NCBI RefSeq assembly: GCF_024464595.1
Contig: NZ_JANHAW010000001.1
Coordinates: 947,083 to 1,011,082, forward strand
DNA length: 64,000 nucleotides
From: Halobellus litoreus
GTDB taxonomy: Archaea; Halobacteriota; Halobacteria; Halobacteriales; Haloferacaceae
Direction of reading: 5' to 3'
The position numbers and the translations under genes were made by a program. Every line of letters begins with the position of its first letter. Positions within the stretch are counted from its first letter, which is position 1. Shown here piece after piece: positions 51,034-59,148 of this stretch. The notes below the pieces were generated by a model. The model was not told the DNA's origin. It was given only the letters and a program-made list of their open reading frames with translations, and did no database searches.

Positions 51034-51753
51034 TCACTCGGCGTCGAACGTCGTGAGCGCGCCGACCGGGGCGTCCGTGAGTTCGCGGGCGCGGTCGATG
51101 CCCTCCTCGCCGACCGCGATGAGCGTGAAGACCCCGGCGACGTCGGCGTCGGCCTGGGTCGTGATGTCGAGCAGGAGTTCCTGGGTCTCGCCCGACCGGA
51201 TGAGGTCGTCGACGATCAGGACGTTCTCACCGCCCGAGAGCGCTCGTCGGGGGAGGTAGTACGTCAGTTCGATGCCGGAGGCGAGCCGCTGTCGGGACTC
51301 GATGAACTCCTCGACGGCCGTCTCCTTCGACTTCTTGGCGTACGCGACGCGGGCGTCGAAGTAACTCGCCATCGCCGCGCCCAGCGTGATCCCGTCGGTC
51401 GCGGCCGTCAGGACGACGTCCGGGCGCTCGAAGTCGAGCGCGTTGGCGGCGACGGGGGCGACGAGGTCGAGAAAGGACTGATCGAAGACGACGCCGGAGT
51501 TGTCGACGTACCCGCCGTCGTCGAACTCCACGCGGGCGCGCAGTTCCGTCGCCAAGGCGTCGCGGCCGACGCCGTCGACGACGTCGTGCGCGCGCTCCGC
51601 GCCGGGGAGGACGTGGCCGTTGACGTATCGGTTGAGGTCGCCTGCCGGGAGCCCAGTGAGTTCGGCGAGTTCGTCGTACGTCCGAGTCTCCTTGAGCATC
51701 CGCAGCACCGCCACCGACTGTAACTGGAGGGCCGCTTTCTCCGCTCTGTTCAT
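51034..51753 (-). CDS. gfcR: PRTase-like transcriptional regulator GfcR
   Basis: A 239-residue regulator. Residues 1-60 form an HTH-like helical domain (AVLRMLKETRTYDELAELTG, GDLNRYVNGHVLPGAERA). The rest is a phosphoribosyltransferase fold with VVLTAATDGITLGAAMASYF and the PRPP-binding loop VLIVDDLIRSGETQELLLDI. GfcR of Haloferax controls sugar-catabolism genes. The permease and pyrE neighbours suggest a link with nucleobase supply. The ATG at 51753 lies behind a TATA box and a palindrome. Confidence 0.9.
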   Translation of the reverse strand: MNRAEKAALQLQSVAVLRMLKETRTYDELAELTGLPAGDLNRYVNGHVLPGAERAHDVVDGVGRDALATELRARVEFDDGGYVDNSGVVFDQSFLDLVAPVAANALDFERPDVVLTAATDGITLGAAMASYFDARVAYAKKSKETAVEEFIESRQRLASGIELTYYLPRRALSGGENVLIVDDLIRSGETQELLLDITTQADADVAGVFTLIAVGEEGIDRARELTDAPVGALTTFDAE

Positions 51754-51762
51754 ACGTAGATG

Positions 51763-51790
51763 TGCGAGTTCTCGCAAGTATGAATATATC
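51763..51790 (-). promoter_or_regulatory. gfcR promoter with 14-base palindrome
   Basis: TGCGAG-TT-CTCGCA (51763-51776) is a perfect palindrome between a TATA-like ATATAT at about 51784-51790 and the start at 51753. This is the place where an autorepressor would act. The operator role is inferred. Confidence 0.55.
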
Positions 51791-51938
51791 GATACGAATT
51801 CTTTCGAAAAAGACCACAAACGTGGATTACGTTCGGGGCGCGAGACGACGGCACTCGCAGGGGAAGGCGAATAGCGGGCGGCACGCGAACGTCGGGGAGA
51901 GAGCGAACGCCCGGCGGTAGGTGAGCGCTAGCGGCCGA

Positions 51939-52463
51939 TCAGGACGCGTCTTCGAGGAGGTCCTCGGCAGTCACGAGCGCGTCGAGTTCGACGTCGGCGT
52001 CGGCGAGTCGCTCGCGCGCGCCCTCCTGACGGTCGACGACGACGAGGACCCGGTCGACCGTCGCGCCGGCGTCGCGAAGCGCCTCGACAGCGTCGAGCGC
52101 GCTCTTCCCGGTCGTCGCGATGTCTTCGAGAACGACGACTTTCTCGCCCTCGGCGAGGCGGCCCTCGATGCGGTTCCCTGTCCCGTACTCTTTGGCCTGC
52201 TTTCGAGCGATCACGTACGGGGAGTCGGTTTCGACGCTCGTGACGGCGACGAGCGGGACCGCCCCGAGCGCGACGCCGGCGAGTTTCTCGCCGTCCAACT
52301 TCTCCGCGAACGCCTCGGCGATCAGACGGAGGCAGCCCGGGTCGGTCTCGAAGAGGTACTTGTCGACGTAGTACTCGGAGGTGCCGCCGTGAGAGAGCTC
52401 GAACTCCCCGAACTTGACCGCGTCGGCGTCGCGTAGCGCCGCGATAAGTTCCTCGTTCGTCAT
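51939..52463 (-). CDS. pyrE: Orotate phosphoribosyltransferase PyrE
   Basis: A 174-residue enzyme forming orotidine monophosphate from orotate and PRPP. Motifs: [54 protein letters not shown], and the PRPP loop [21 protein letters not shown]. It matches the haloarchaeal PyrE2 type often used as selection marker. A TATA-like CGTTTAAG is 25-33 bases upstream. No other pyrimidine gene lies nearby. Confidence 0.95.
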   Translation of the reverse strand: MTNEELIAALRDADAVKFGEFELSHGGTSEYYVDKYLFETDPGCLRLIAEAFAEKLDGEKLAGVALGAVPLVAVTSVETDSPYVIARKQAKEYGTGNRIEGRLAEGEKVVVLEDIATTGKSALDAVEALRDAGATVDRVLVVVDRQEGARERLADADVELDALVTAEDLLEDAS

Positions 52464-52929
52464 TGGGTGTGAAACGGCGGGGGAGTCGCTTAAACGGGAC
52501 GATTCCGAGCGGAGACGGAAAAATGAAGACGAGTCGGGAGATCAGAGACGAATACGAAACCGGGAGTACCGCACGGTGGAGCGCATCGTAGAACCGTTCG
52601 ATGGCTTCTATTCACGTCTGTGACGCCGAATCGCCCGTCAGGGCGAGCTTGTATGCTGACGGGCACTCGTTCTACCAGTTCAGAGACGGATCTCGATAGC
52701 CGTGCGAGAGACAGGACGCGAATCTCAGACCACGGAAATCCCGTTTTTCAGCTGCTTGAACCGTTCAGTACAGTGAGTTCCAGTATCGCTCGACGCACCG
52801 TTCTCCTGTTTCGGTGCGCGGGGTACTCCAGTGGGCATCGAATCTGCCCCCGTCTCCCATCCCTGAGCGCGGGCCGTCGAGACGTACCGCAGCGGCAAAC
52901 GTTTATACGCGCCAGCGGAAGGTCAGCCT
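52464..52929. other. Gene-free gap with hairpin, start of the redox island
   Basis: No convincing gene in 466 bases; base composition is less GC-rich than around it. GCCCGTCAG (52633-52641) and CTGACGGGC (52656-52664) form a perfect 9-base hairpin with a 14-base loop, possibly the end of a lost mobile element. TATA-like GTTTATAC (about 52900-52908) serves the next gene. Confidence 0.5.
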
Positions 52930-53508
52930 ATGACCGACGGACCACACGTCGTCGCCGTCTGTGGCAGTTTACGCGAGGCAAGCCGGACTCGACGTGCGCT
53001 TTCCCACGCCCTCGACGGCGTTCGGGAATCCGGTGGAAGTGGGGAACTGGTCGATCTCCGGCAGTTCGATCTGCCGATGTACGACCCCGACGTTGACGAT
53101 CAGGCCGATGGCCACGAACTCCGGGTCCGACTCCGAGCCGCCGACGCTGTCATTCTGGGGACGCCGATGTACCACGGATCCTACTCGAACGTCGTGAAGA
53201 ACGCGCTCGACTACTGCGGGTTCGACGAGTTCGAGGGCAAGACCGTCGGTCTGCTGGCGGTCGCCGGGGGATCGTTCCCCGTGACGGCGCTCGAACACCT
53301 GCGCTCGGTCTGTCGGGCCCTCGACGCCTGGGTCGTCCCGCACCAGGTCGCGGTCCCCCGCGCCTCCGGGGCCATCGACGAGGACGGGACGTTCGACGAC
53401 GAGGGGCTCGCCGAGCGGGTTCGGGTCCTCGGGCGGAGGGTCGTCCAGTACGCCGACATCGGGCCCGATCCGGCTTCCTTCGAGAGTGAGCATAACGCGG
53501 GCGCGTGA
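52930..53508 (+). CDS. NADPH-dependent FMN reductase
   Basis: A 192-residue flavodoxin-fold protein. VAVCGSLREASRTRRALSHA at the N-terminus binds the flavin phosphate; DLRQFDLPMYDPDVD and ILGTPMYHGSYSNVVKNALD are the family's signature region. It resembles azoreductase/chromate-reductase-like proteins that reduce FMN or quinones. A TATA box lies about 25-30 bases before the ATG. It is the first gene of a small group of redox genes between pyrE and carS. The tail ends EHNAGA. Confidence 0.9.
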   Translation: MTDGPHVVAVCGSLREASRTRRALSHALDGVRESGGSGELVDLRQFDLPMYDPDVDDQADGHELRVRLRAADAVILGTPMYHGSYSNVVKNALDYCGFDEFEGKTVGLLAVAGGSFPVTALEHLRSVCRALDAWVVPHQVAVPRASGAIDEDGTFDDEGLAERVRVLGRRVVQYADIGPDPASFESEHNAGA

Positions 53509-53556
53509 AAACTGGAGCGTACAGACCACCCCACGGGCGAATGCCCTCGGAGGAAG

Positions 53557-53694
53557 GTGCCGTTCAGCTGTAAACTCGTGTATCACCGCGTACAGTTCCG
53601 TGGTGCGCACGTCTTCGACTTCAGGAACGGGAAAAACACCCGGTGGACGTCCTACGCCGACAGTGCGCTGTTCAACGAGGCGTACCAGACGTGA
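53557..53694 (+). pseudogene. Remnant of a SnoaL/NTF2-like gene (3' end)
   Basis: The frame ending at TGA 53692-53694 encodes VYHRVQFRGAHVFDFRNGKN followed by TRWTSYADSALFNEAYQT. This is the typical C-terminal strand pair and helix of SnoaL-like (NTF2-fold) proteins, such as VFEFRDGKITRW. No matching N-terminal half or good start is visible upstream, where the FMN reductase gene ends, so this is probably a truncated gene. Confidence 0.55.
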
Positions 53695-53718
53695 CTGTTG
53701 CGGCGTGGTCGCCGGTAT

Positions 53719-54507
53719 TCAACGCGCCGTGAGCGCCTCCGCTTCGAACGGGACCGCGTCTCGCCGATACGCGTCGAAAACCACCCGTGCGTGTTCGAGT
53801 GCCTCGGGCGCGTCGGTGTCGAGAATGGCCCGCGAGATGCCGGTCTCGTAGTCCCGACAGCACGTCCCAACGCAATCGTCGAAGAGAGCCAGTCCCCCCG
53901 GGAGGTCGCCGTGGGTCAGAAGAACGAGATTCCCACTGGCGAGTGCCTCGTTCGCCAACTCCGGTTCTCTCCCCAACATATACCTCAGGCTCTCCTCGTC
54001 GAATACCAGTTCAACCGCTGTTCCGTCGACAGCCTGTTCGAACACCGCCCTGACGTTCTCCGGCTTGAGCGGGACCCGTCCCATCTCCCGGAGCGTGGTA
54101 GATGCTTCGACGAGCTCGATGTAGCGGTTGTTCGGAGAGTAGGGGTTGCTCTCGTTCGGACGGGTAACCGTTACTCCGGAGAACATCTCGAGGGTGAATC
54201 CGAGTTGCGTGGGGAACCACCGCCAGACACCACGAATCGACTGCTCGATTTCGAATCGCTCGACCAGGTCGAAGAACCCGTCGGCGATGAACTCGCCGAG
54301 TGACGTCAACTCGTACTGATCCCCGTCACGGTGCACCCAGGTTCGGGTCTCGAACTCGGAGAGAATGCGACCGACGGTAGCGTTCGAGGCCCCGGTTGCT
54401 ACTCGAAGATCGCCCCGCTTCTGGGGCCCCACGCTCAGTGCACCGAGCGCGTTCACGCGGTGGTCCGAACGTGCGAGGAATTCGATGTCTTCGAGCGGCG
54501 TATTCAT
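53719..54507 (-). CDS. HTH transcriptional regulator with FilR1-like middle domain
   Basis: A 262-residue regulator. Residues about 5-80 form a winged helix (DIEFLARSDHRVNALGALSV, ATGASNATVGRILSEFETRT, DGDQYELTSLGEFIADGFFD). The rest is the DUF1724/FilR1-like sensory domain (NNRYIELVEASTTLREMGRV, SLRYMLGREPELANEALASG, VLLTHGDLPGGLALFDDCVG). It faces the FMN reductase and SnoaL remnant convergently and is divergent from the FAD oxidoreductase across a 452-base gap, so it may control that enzyme. The ligand is unknown. Confidence 0.88.
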   Translation of the reverse strand: MNTPLEDIEFLARSDHRVNALGALSVGPQKRGDLRVATGASNATVGRILSEFETRTWVHRDGDQYELTSLGEFIADGFFDLVERFEIEQSIRGVWRWFPTQLGFTLEMFSGVTVTRPNESNPYSPNNRYIELVEASTTLREMGRVPLKPENVRAVFEQAVDGTAVELVFDEESLRYMLGREPELANEALASGNLVLLTHGDLPGGLALFDDCVGTCCRDYETGISRAILDTDAPEALEHARVVFDAYRRDAVPFEAEALTAR

Positions 54508-54959
54508 ACCGCACAGACGCTCGCTCAGCTATTACCTGTTCCGGGGGAACCGGGCCGCTAGCACGCCGCAACCAGAACTGACCGCGTGTATCGGATGCTG
54601 GTGGCCGACGTCGGTACTGATCGATAGCCTACGACAGGCGGATTGGGTTCGAACCCACCTCGGGGGCGGGTAGGATCAGACGAGGGAAACGCGACGGATG
54701 ACCGAATTTCAGTACGTGAAATCGTATCGCTCAGCATCGTCAATACCCAGCGACGCCTTCAGGTAGATGAGGAAAACGTATGTCAACAATCAGTGGACAG
54801 AGTAAGAACACGGTGCCTGTCGGAGCGACCCCCGTTCCCAAGTACGGTTCCTGGGACGAACACCGGGAAGCGATACGCCGCGATGTAGAAAACCGCCGGG
54901 TGTCGATGGAACGGAGACAGACGGAGAAAGTGTCAAATAGCCGTTATTCGGGGTAGAAA
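54508..54959. other. Gene-free gap in the redox island
   Basis: I see no gene that can be supported in these 452 bases. Near 54647-54660 there is a palindrome TGGGTTCGAACCCA that resembles a tRNA T-arm, but no cloverleaf can be drawn. The last 40 bases (AATAGCCGTTATTCGG) are AT-richer and probably hold the promoter of the FAD oxidoreductase. Confidence 0.45.
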
Positions 54960-56369
54960 ATGGCTATAACAGCAAACCAACCGTTGGCTGACGACGAGAT
55001 CGACGCCCTCACGACTGGATTCAGGGGTGACGTACTATCCCCGACTGACGAGGGATACGACGAGGCCCGGTCCGTGTGGAACGCGATGACCGACAGGCAC
55101 CCGGCGGTCGTCGTCCGTCCGCTCGGGGCGGCCGACGTGGTGGCCGCGGTCCAGTTCGCTCGGAAACAGCACCTCGAAATTTCCATCCGCGGCGGTGGAC
55201 ACCACGTGGCTGGCCACGCCGTCACGGACGGCGGGCTAATGATCGACTGCTCGGCGATGAAGTCGGTTCGCGTCGATCCCGAGACTAAACGGGCATGGGT
55301 CGAGCCCGGTGCACTCCTCCACGACGTGGACGTCGAAACCCAGGCCCACGGGCTCGTCCTTCCCGGTGGCTTCATCTCCCTGGTCGGGATTGCCGGCCTG
55401 ACGCTGGGCGGCGGGTTCGGCTATCTATCGCGCTCGCTCGGGCTGACGATCGACAACCTTCGGACGGTCGAACTGGTGACCGCCGATGGGGAGTTCGTCA
55501 CCGCGAGCGAGAGCGAGAACCCCGGCCTGTTCTGGGCGCTCCGCGGTGGCGGGGGCAACTTCGGCGTCGTGACGGCGTTCGAGTTCGATCTCCACGACCT
55601 CGAGCCGACCGTTCTGGCGGGCCCCATCGTCTACGACTTCGCGGACGCTCCGGAGGTGATGGCCGAAGTTGCCGAGGCTCTCAGAGCCGGTCCTGACGAA
55701 ATCGGGTGCGTGATGGGGATCCGGAAAGCACCACCTGCTCCCTTCCTGCCCGAGGAGGTACACGGCCAGCTCGTACTCATAGTGACCGTGATGTACGGCG
55801 GTGACGTGGCCGCAGGCGAGGCAGCGCTCGCTCCGATCCGCGCGATCGGCTCACCCGTCGCCGACGCCGTCGGGCCGAAGCCGTACGCGGCGTTCCAGAC
55901 GATGTTCGACGCGGCCGCCGGGCTCGGGGCGCGCAACTACTGGAAGACGCACTATCTCGCGGAGATGAGCCGAGCGGCCATCGATGTCGTCTGCGACCGT
56001 GCCACCGACATTGCCTCGCCCGAGACAGCCGTCAGTATGATGGCGCTCGGAGGCGAGATCGCCCGCCAGCCGGCCGACGCAACCCCGTATCGGCACCGCG
56101 ATGCGGAGTGGTTCGTGGTCGTGCAGGCCCGCTGGCGCGAGGCCGACGAGGACGAGAGCCACATCGAATGGGCCCGAGGCCTCTTCGACGCTCTCGAACC
56201 GCACGCGACCGGTGGCGTGTACCTCAACGCCACCAGTCCGGACGAAGGAGAGACGAGCGTTCGCGATGCCCTCGGTGAGGAGACGTACGACCGGCTTGCG
56301 GCTGTCAAGGCGCGGTGGGATCCTGAGAACGTGTTCCACCTCAACCCGAACGTGCGGCCAGCAGCATAG
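54960..56369 (+). CDS. FAD-binding oxidoreductase, berberine-bridge-enzyme-like
   Basis: A 469-residue flavoprotein. The PCMH-type FAD domain has VVVRPLGAADVVAAVQFARK, ISIRGGGHHVAGHAVTDGG (histidine for covalent FAD), LPGGFISLVGIAGLTLGGGF and GLFWALRGGGGNFGVVTAFE. The C-terminal BBE segment ends RLAAVKARWDPENVFHLNPN. The cysteine of bicovalent enzymes is replaced (GGFISL), so attachment would be through His only. It oxidises an unknown alcohol, sugar or phenolic. It follows the divergent HTH gene and is followed by a 45-codon frame. Confidence 0.9.
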   Translation: MAITANQPLADDEIDALTTGFRGDVLSPTDEGYDEARSVWNAMTDRHPAVVVRPLGAADVVAAVQFARKQHLEISIRGGGHHVAGHAVTDGGLMIDCSAMKSVRVDPETKRAWVEPGALLHDVDVETQAHGLVLPGGFISLVGIAGLTLGGGFGYLSRSLGLTIDNLRTVELVTADGEFVTASESENPGLFWALRGGGGNFGVVTAFEFDLHDLEPTVLAGPIVYDFADAPEVMAEVAEALRAGPDEIGCVMGIRKAPPAPFLPEEVHGQLVLIVTVMYGGDVAAGEAALAPIRAIGSPVADAVGPKPYAAFQTMFDAAAGLGARNYWKTHYLAEMSRAAIDVVCDRATDIASPETAVSMMALGGEIARQPADATPYRHRDAEWFVVVQARWREADEDESHIEWARGLFDALEPHATGGVYLNATSPDEGETSVRDALGEETYDRLAAVKARWDPENVFHLNPNVRPAA

Positions 56370-56373
56370 CCCG

Positions 56374-56511
56374 ATGGAAATCGAGCCCATCACGTTCGAG
56401 CCGGGAATCCGCGCCAGGCTCCGAAACGACTCCGACGAACGAAATCCCGACGGTACGACGTTCGACGTGGTGTTTCCACTGTTCGCGTTACACAACTCCC
56501 CTCTTTGTTGA
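56374..56511 (+). CDS. Short ORF of unknown nature after the FAD oxidoreductase
   Basis: A 45-residue frame (MEIEPITFEPGIRARLRNDS at the start) begins 4 bases after the FAD gene stop. It has mixed charged and hydrophobic composition and no known domain. The amino-acid usage is reasonable, so it may be a real small gene or the start of a truncated one cut at the island edge. Confidence 0.35.
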   Translation: MEIEPITFEPGIRARLRNDSDERNPDGTTFDVVFPLFALHNSPLC

Positions 56512-56557
56512 CTCGGACGTGCCCCCAGTGCACCGTTCGTTGCAGGAAGGTGGGTAT

Positions 56558-57097
56558 CTAGTACGGTTCGTCTTTCAGCCCCAGGAGGTACGCGATACCG
56601 TTGGTCGCGACGTGGAGCACGGGCGTGAGGACGACGACGACCCCGACGACCGGGAGGGTGAAGATATCGGTGAACCACGCGAGGTCGAAGAGCGCGGTAC
56701 AGACGAGCGCGCCGGCGACGAAGTCGAGTTGGTCGACGACGGGGAAGGCAGCGCCGCGCTCGCGACCCGTCCGTCGTTTGAGGAAGGACGCGCCGATGTC
56801 GCCGAGCATCGCTCCGAGCGCGAGCCCGACGGCCGCGGCGAGCGGAAACGTCGGGAGGTCCACGCCGATCGTTCGAGAGAGGATCGGAGCGAGCAGATTC
56901 AGGCCCTGCGCGAGGAGCACGCCGACGAGCGTCCCCACGGCCGTGCCGCGCCACGTCTTGCCGTCGCCCAGGAGCCTGCGGCCGCCCATCGTTCGGCCGC
57001 CGTCGATGGGAGCGCCACCGCCGGCGAGGACTGCGGCGTTGTTCGGGACGTACGCTGGAAGCATCGCCCAAAACGCGACGGCGACGAGGTCGAGCAT
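56558..57097 (-). CDS. carS: CDP-archaeol synthase CarS
   Basis: Transfers CMP from CTP to digeranylgeranylglycerol phosphate for archaeal phospholipids. The 179-residue membrane protein has about five helices, [40 protein letters not shown] (the GDGKTWRG signature) and [20 protein letters not shown] with [14 protein letters not shown]. All are family-conserved. The start at 57097 (MLDLVAVAF) is chosen; the frame extends 27 bases further. From memory it neighbours pyrE in Haloferax, where the redox island is absent. Confidence 0.95.
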   Translation of the reverse strand: MLDLVAVAFWAMLPAYVPNNAAVLAGGGAPIDGGRTMGGRRLLGDGKTWRGTAVGTLVGVLLAQGLNLLAPILSRTIGVDLPTFPLAAAVGLALGAMLGDIGASFLKRRTGRERGAAFPVVDQLDFVAGALVCTALFDLAWFTDIFTLPVVGVVVVLTPVLHVATNGIAYLLGLKDEPY

Positions 57098-57227
57098 AGG
57101 TGTCGGATCCGCCGGCGGGGACAAAAGTGTCCCCGATTCGTCGCACCGGAGCGACGCGGACCGGTCGGTCGAAACCGGCGTCGATACCAGTCACTTTAAC
57201 CCTTCAGTGAGACGTACCTCTCGACAG

Positions 57228-57815
57228 ATGTCCTCCTGGAGGAGAGATTTCGCAAGCGGACTAATCGTGCTAACGCCGATCCTCGTCATTCTACTCGTCC
57301 TCAACTACCTGTACTCGAGAATCGTCGACCTGCCCGTCATTCGTCGACTGGAGGAACCGCTCGGGTTCGTCGTCGCCGTCGTCGTCTTCGTGATGCTCGT
57401 CCTCTCGATCGGCTATCTGATGCGGACGACGGTCGGCCGACTGTTCGAGACGTACCTCGACGGGGCGATGAATCGCGTCCCGCTCATCCGCGTCCTCTAC
57501 AACGCCTCGAAACTCGCGGTCGAGACCGCGGTCTCCGGCACCGACGACCTCCAGAAGCCGGTGAAGGTCGAACCGTGGCAAGGGATGCGGATGACGGCGT
57601 TCAAAACCGGGAAGACGACCGAGGACGGGCGAGTGGTGCTGTTCATGCCGACCGCGCCGAACATCACGACGGGGTTCGTGATGGAGGTCGAACCGGAAGA
57701 TCTGACCGAGACCGAGGAGAGCGTCGAGGAGGCGCTGACGCGCGTGTTATCCGCTGGATTCGGCGAGGAGGAGCGGACGTCGCCGATCGAGATCGACGCG
57801 CGAACCGAAGATTGA
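57228..57815 (+). CDS. DUF502 family membrane protein
   Basis: A 195-residue protein with two N-terminal helices (about 9-30 and 44-68, GLIVLTPILVILLVLNYLYS and PLGFVVAVVVFVMLVLSIGY). A conserved block MNRVPLIRVLYNASKLAVETAV and a soluble beta domain with VLFMPTAPNITTGFVMEVEP follow, as in DUF502. The function is unknown. It is divergent from carS across 130 bases. The tail is acidic. Confidence 0.92.
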   Translation: MSSWRRDFASGLIVLTPILVILLVLNYLYSRIVDLPVIRRLEEPLGFVVAVVVFVMLVLSIGYLMRTTVGRLFETYLDGAMNRVPLIRVLYNASKLAVETAVSGTDDLQKPVKVEPWQGMRMTAFKTGKTTEDGRVVLFMPTAPNITTGFVMEVEPEDLTETEESVEEALTRVLSAGFGEEERTSPIEIDARTED

Positions 57816-58139
57816 GCGGCGGTTCGGGACGCCGTCTACAGCCCGTTCACCGGCGTCGAAGCCGCGGTCGCGGCCGGCGTCGACGACACCGGACCCTGAT
57901 CGAAGTGGTCCCGTGCGGGAGGATGCAGTAGGGCGGTTCCCCGCTCTGGCGGCACTGCGGCCCGGTGTAGCAGTGCAGTGCTGTGTGGTCGCGGCGCAGC
58001 GGCAATGCGGTCGCGGTGCGGGTGCGGTATTTCAGCGTTCGCACTGCGAGGCTCGCATACGCTCGCCTCGCGGCTTTTTCCCCACCAGGTTTTTGCGCGG
58101 CGGGGTCCTGCGGACCCCGCCGTGGAAAAAGGTGGGTGT
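57816..58139. other. Gene-free gap with strong hairpin after ilvE
   Basis: Convergent gap of 324 bases without a gene. The left part is repetitive (GCAGTGCAGTGCTGTG, TGCGGTCGCGGTGCGGGTGCGG). GCGGGGTCC / GGACCCCGC (58100-58120) forms a 9-base stem, extended outward by CCCACC...TTTTT and AAAAAGGTGGG, giving a long near-palindrome ending at the ilvE stop. Perhaps a bidirectional terminator. Confidence 0.5.
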
Positions 58140-59069
58140 CTAGACGTACGTGAACCACTCGTCGTGGGCGTCGGTCCGCCGCTCGACGAGGTCGAAGAAC
58201 GCCTGTTGGAGCTCTTCGGTGACGGGGCCGCGCGAACCATTGCCGATGACGACGTTGTCGACCTTCCGGATCGGCGTGACTTCGGCGGCCGTGCCGGTGA
58301 AGAACAGTTCGTCGGCGGTGTTGAGTTCGCCGCGAGAGATAGTGGCGCGGTCGTGGACGGTGTAGCCGCGCTCGCGGGCGAGTTCGATCACGCTGTTGCG
58401 CGTGATGCCGTCGAGGATGCTCTCGGAGAGGCCGGGCGTGTAGATCTCGCCGTCGCGGACGAGGAAGATGTTCTCGCCGGGGCCCTCGGCGACGTTGCCC
58501 TCCTTGTTCAGGACGATCGCCTCGGTGTAGCCGTTGCGACGGGCCTCCTCGCCCGCCAGCAGCGAGTTGACGTACAGCCCGGTCGTCTTCGCGTTCGTCG
58601 GAATCTGACTGGAGGCGTGCTTGCGCCACGAGGAGATCATCACCTCGACGCCGCGTTCGAGCGCCTCCTCGCCGAGGTACGCGCCCCACGGCCACGCCGC
58701 GATCGCGACGTTGACGGGGTTGTCCTTCGGACTGACGCCGAGCGAGCCGTAGCCGTAGAACGCGACCGGGCGGATGTAACAGGACTCCAGCCCTTCCCGG
58801 CGGAGCAGTTCGAGCGTCGCCTCGGTGAGTTCCTCACGCGAGTAGGGCAACTCCATATCGTAGGGCTGTCCCGACTGGTAGAACCGGTCGAGGTGTTCCT
58901 CCCAGCGGAAGATCGCCGGACCGTTCTCGGTGTCGTAACAGCGGACGCCCTCGAAGATACCCGAACCGTAGTGGAGACCGTGCGTGAGAACGTGAACCGT
59001 CGCGTCGTCCCAGTCGACGAACGAGCCGTCCTGCCAGATCGTGTCGACGTCCATCTCGTCAAATCCCAT
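58140..59069 (-). CDS. ilvE: Branched-chain amino acid aminotransferase IlvE
   Basis: A 309-residue PLP class IV enzyme. Motifs: DWDDATVHVLTHGLHYGSGI, FEGVRCYDT, YIRPVAFYGYGSLG, the lysine region SSQIPTNAKTTGLYVNSLLA, and EGNVAEGPGENIFLVRDGE. ELFFTGTAAEVTPIRKVDNV completes the active site. It makes or degrades Val, Leu and Ile. A TATA box and a palindrome lie directly upstream, pointing to regulation, perhaps by an Lrp-type protein. No other ilv or leu gene is near. Confidence 0.95.
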   Translation of the reverse strand: MGFDEMDVDTIWQDGSFVDWDDATVHVLTHGLHYGSGIFEGVRCYDTENGPAIFRWEEHLDRFYQSGQPYDMELPYSREELTEATLELLRREGLESCYIRPVAFYGYGSLGVSPKDNPVNVAIAAWPWGAYLGEEALERGVEVMISSWRKHASSQIPTNAKTTGLYVNSLLAGEEARRNGYTEAIVLNKEGNVAEGPGENIFLVRDGEIYTPGLSESILDGITRNSVIELARERGYTVHDRATISRGELNTADELFFTGTAAEVTPIRKVDNVVIGNGSRGPVTEELQQAFFDLVERRTDAHDEWFTYV

Positions 59070-59072
59070 ATG

Positions 59073-59099
59073 CCGTGGTTTGCACCACGGAATATAAAA
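59073..59099 (-). promoter_or_regulatory. ilvE promoter with palindromic operator
   Basis: On the coding strand a TTTTATATT box (59091-59099) is followed by CCGTGG-TTTGCA-CCACGG, read on the plus strand at 59073-59090, and then the ATG at 59069. A protein bound there would block transcription start, so this is a likely repressor site. Confidence 0.65.
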
Positions 59100-59148
59100 C
59101 CATATATGCGCGTCTGCGACCGTCTACGGGTCGCTCGGCGTCGCGAGA

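Noticed and set aside
54640-54670. tRNA-like T-arm (TGGGTTCGAACCCA)
   Set aside because: No acceptor, D or anticodon arms can be paired around it, and the stem is one base out of register for a T-arm. Treated as a chance palindrome.
54643-54888. 81-codon frame in the gap before the FAD oxidoreductase
   Set aside because: No domain, poor hydrophobic pattern and no ribosome or promoter signal; it overlaps the probable promoter region of the next gene.
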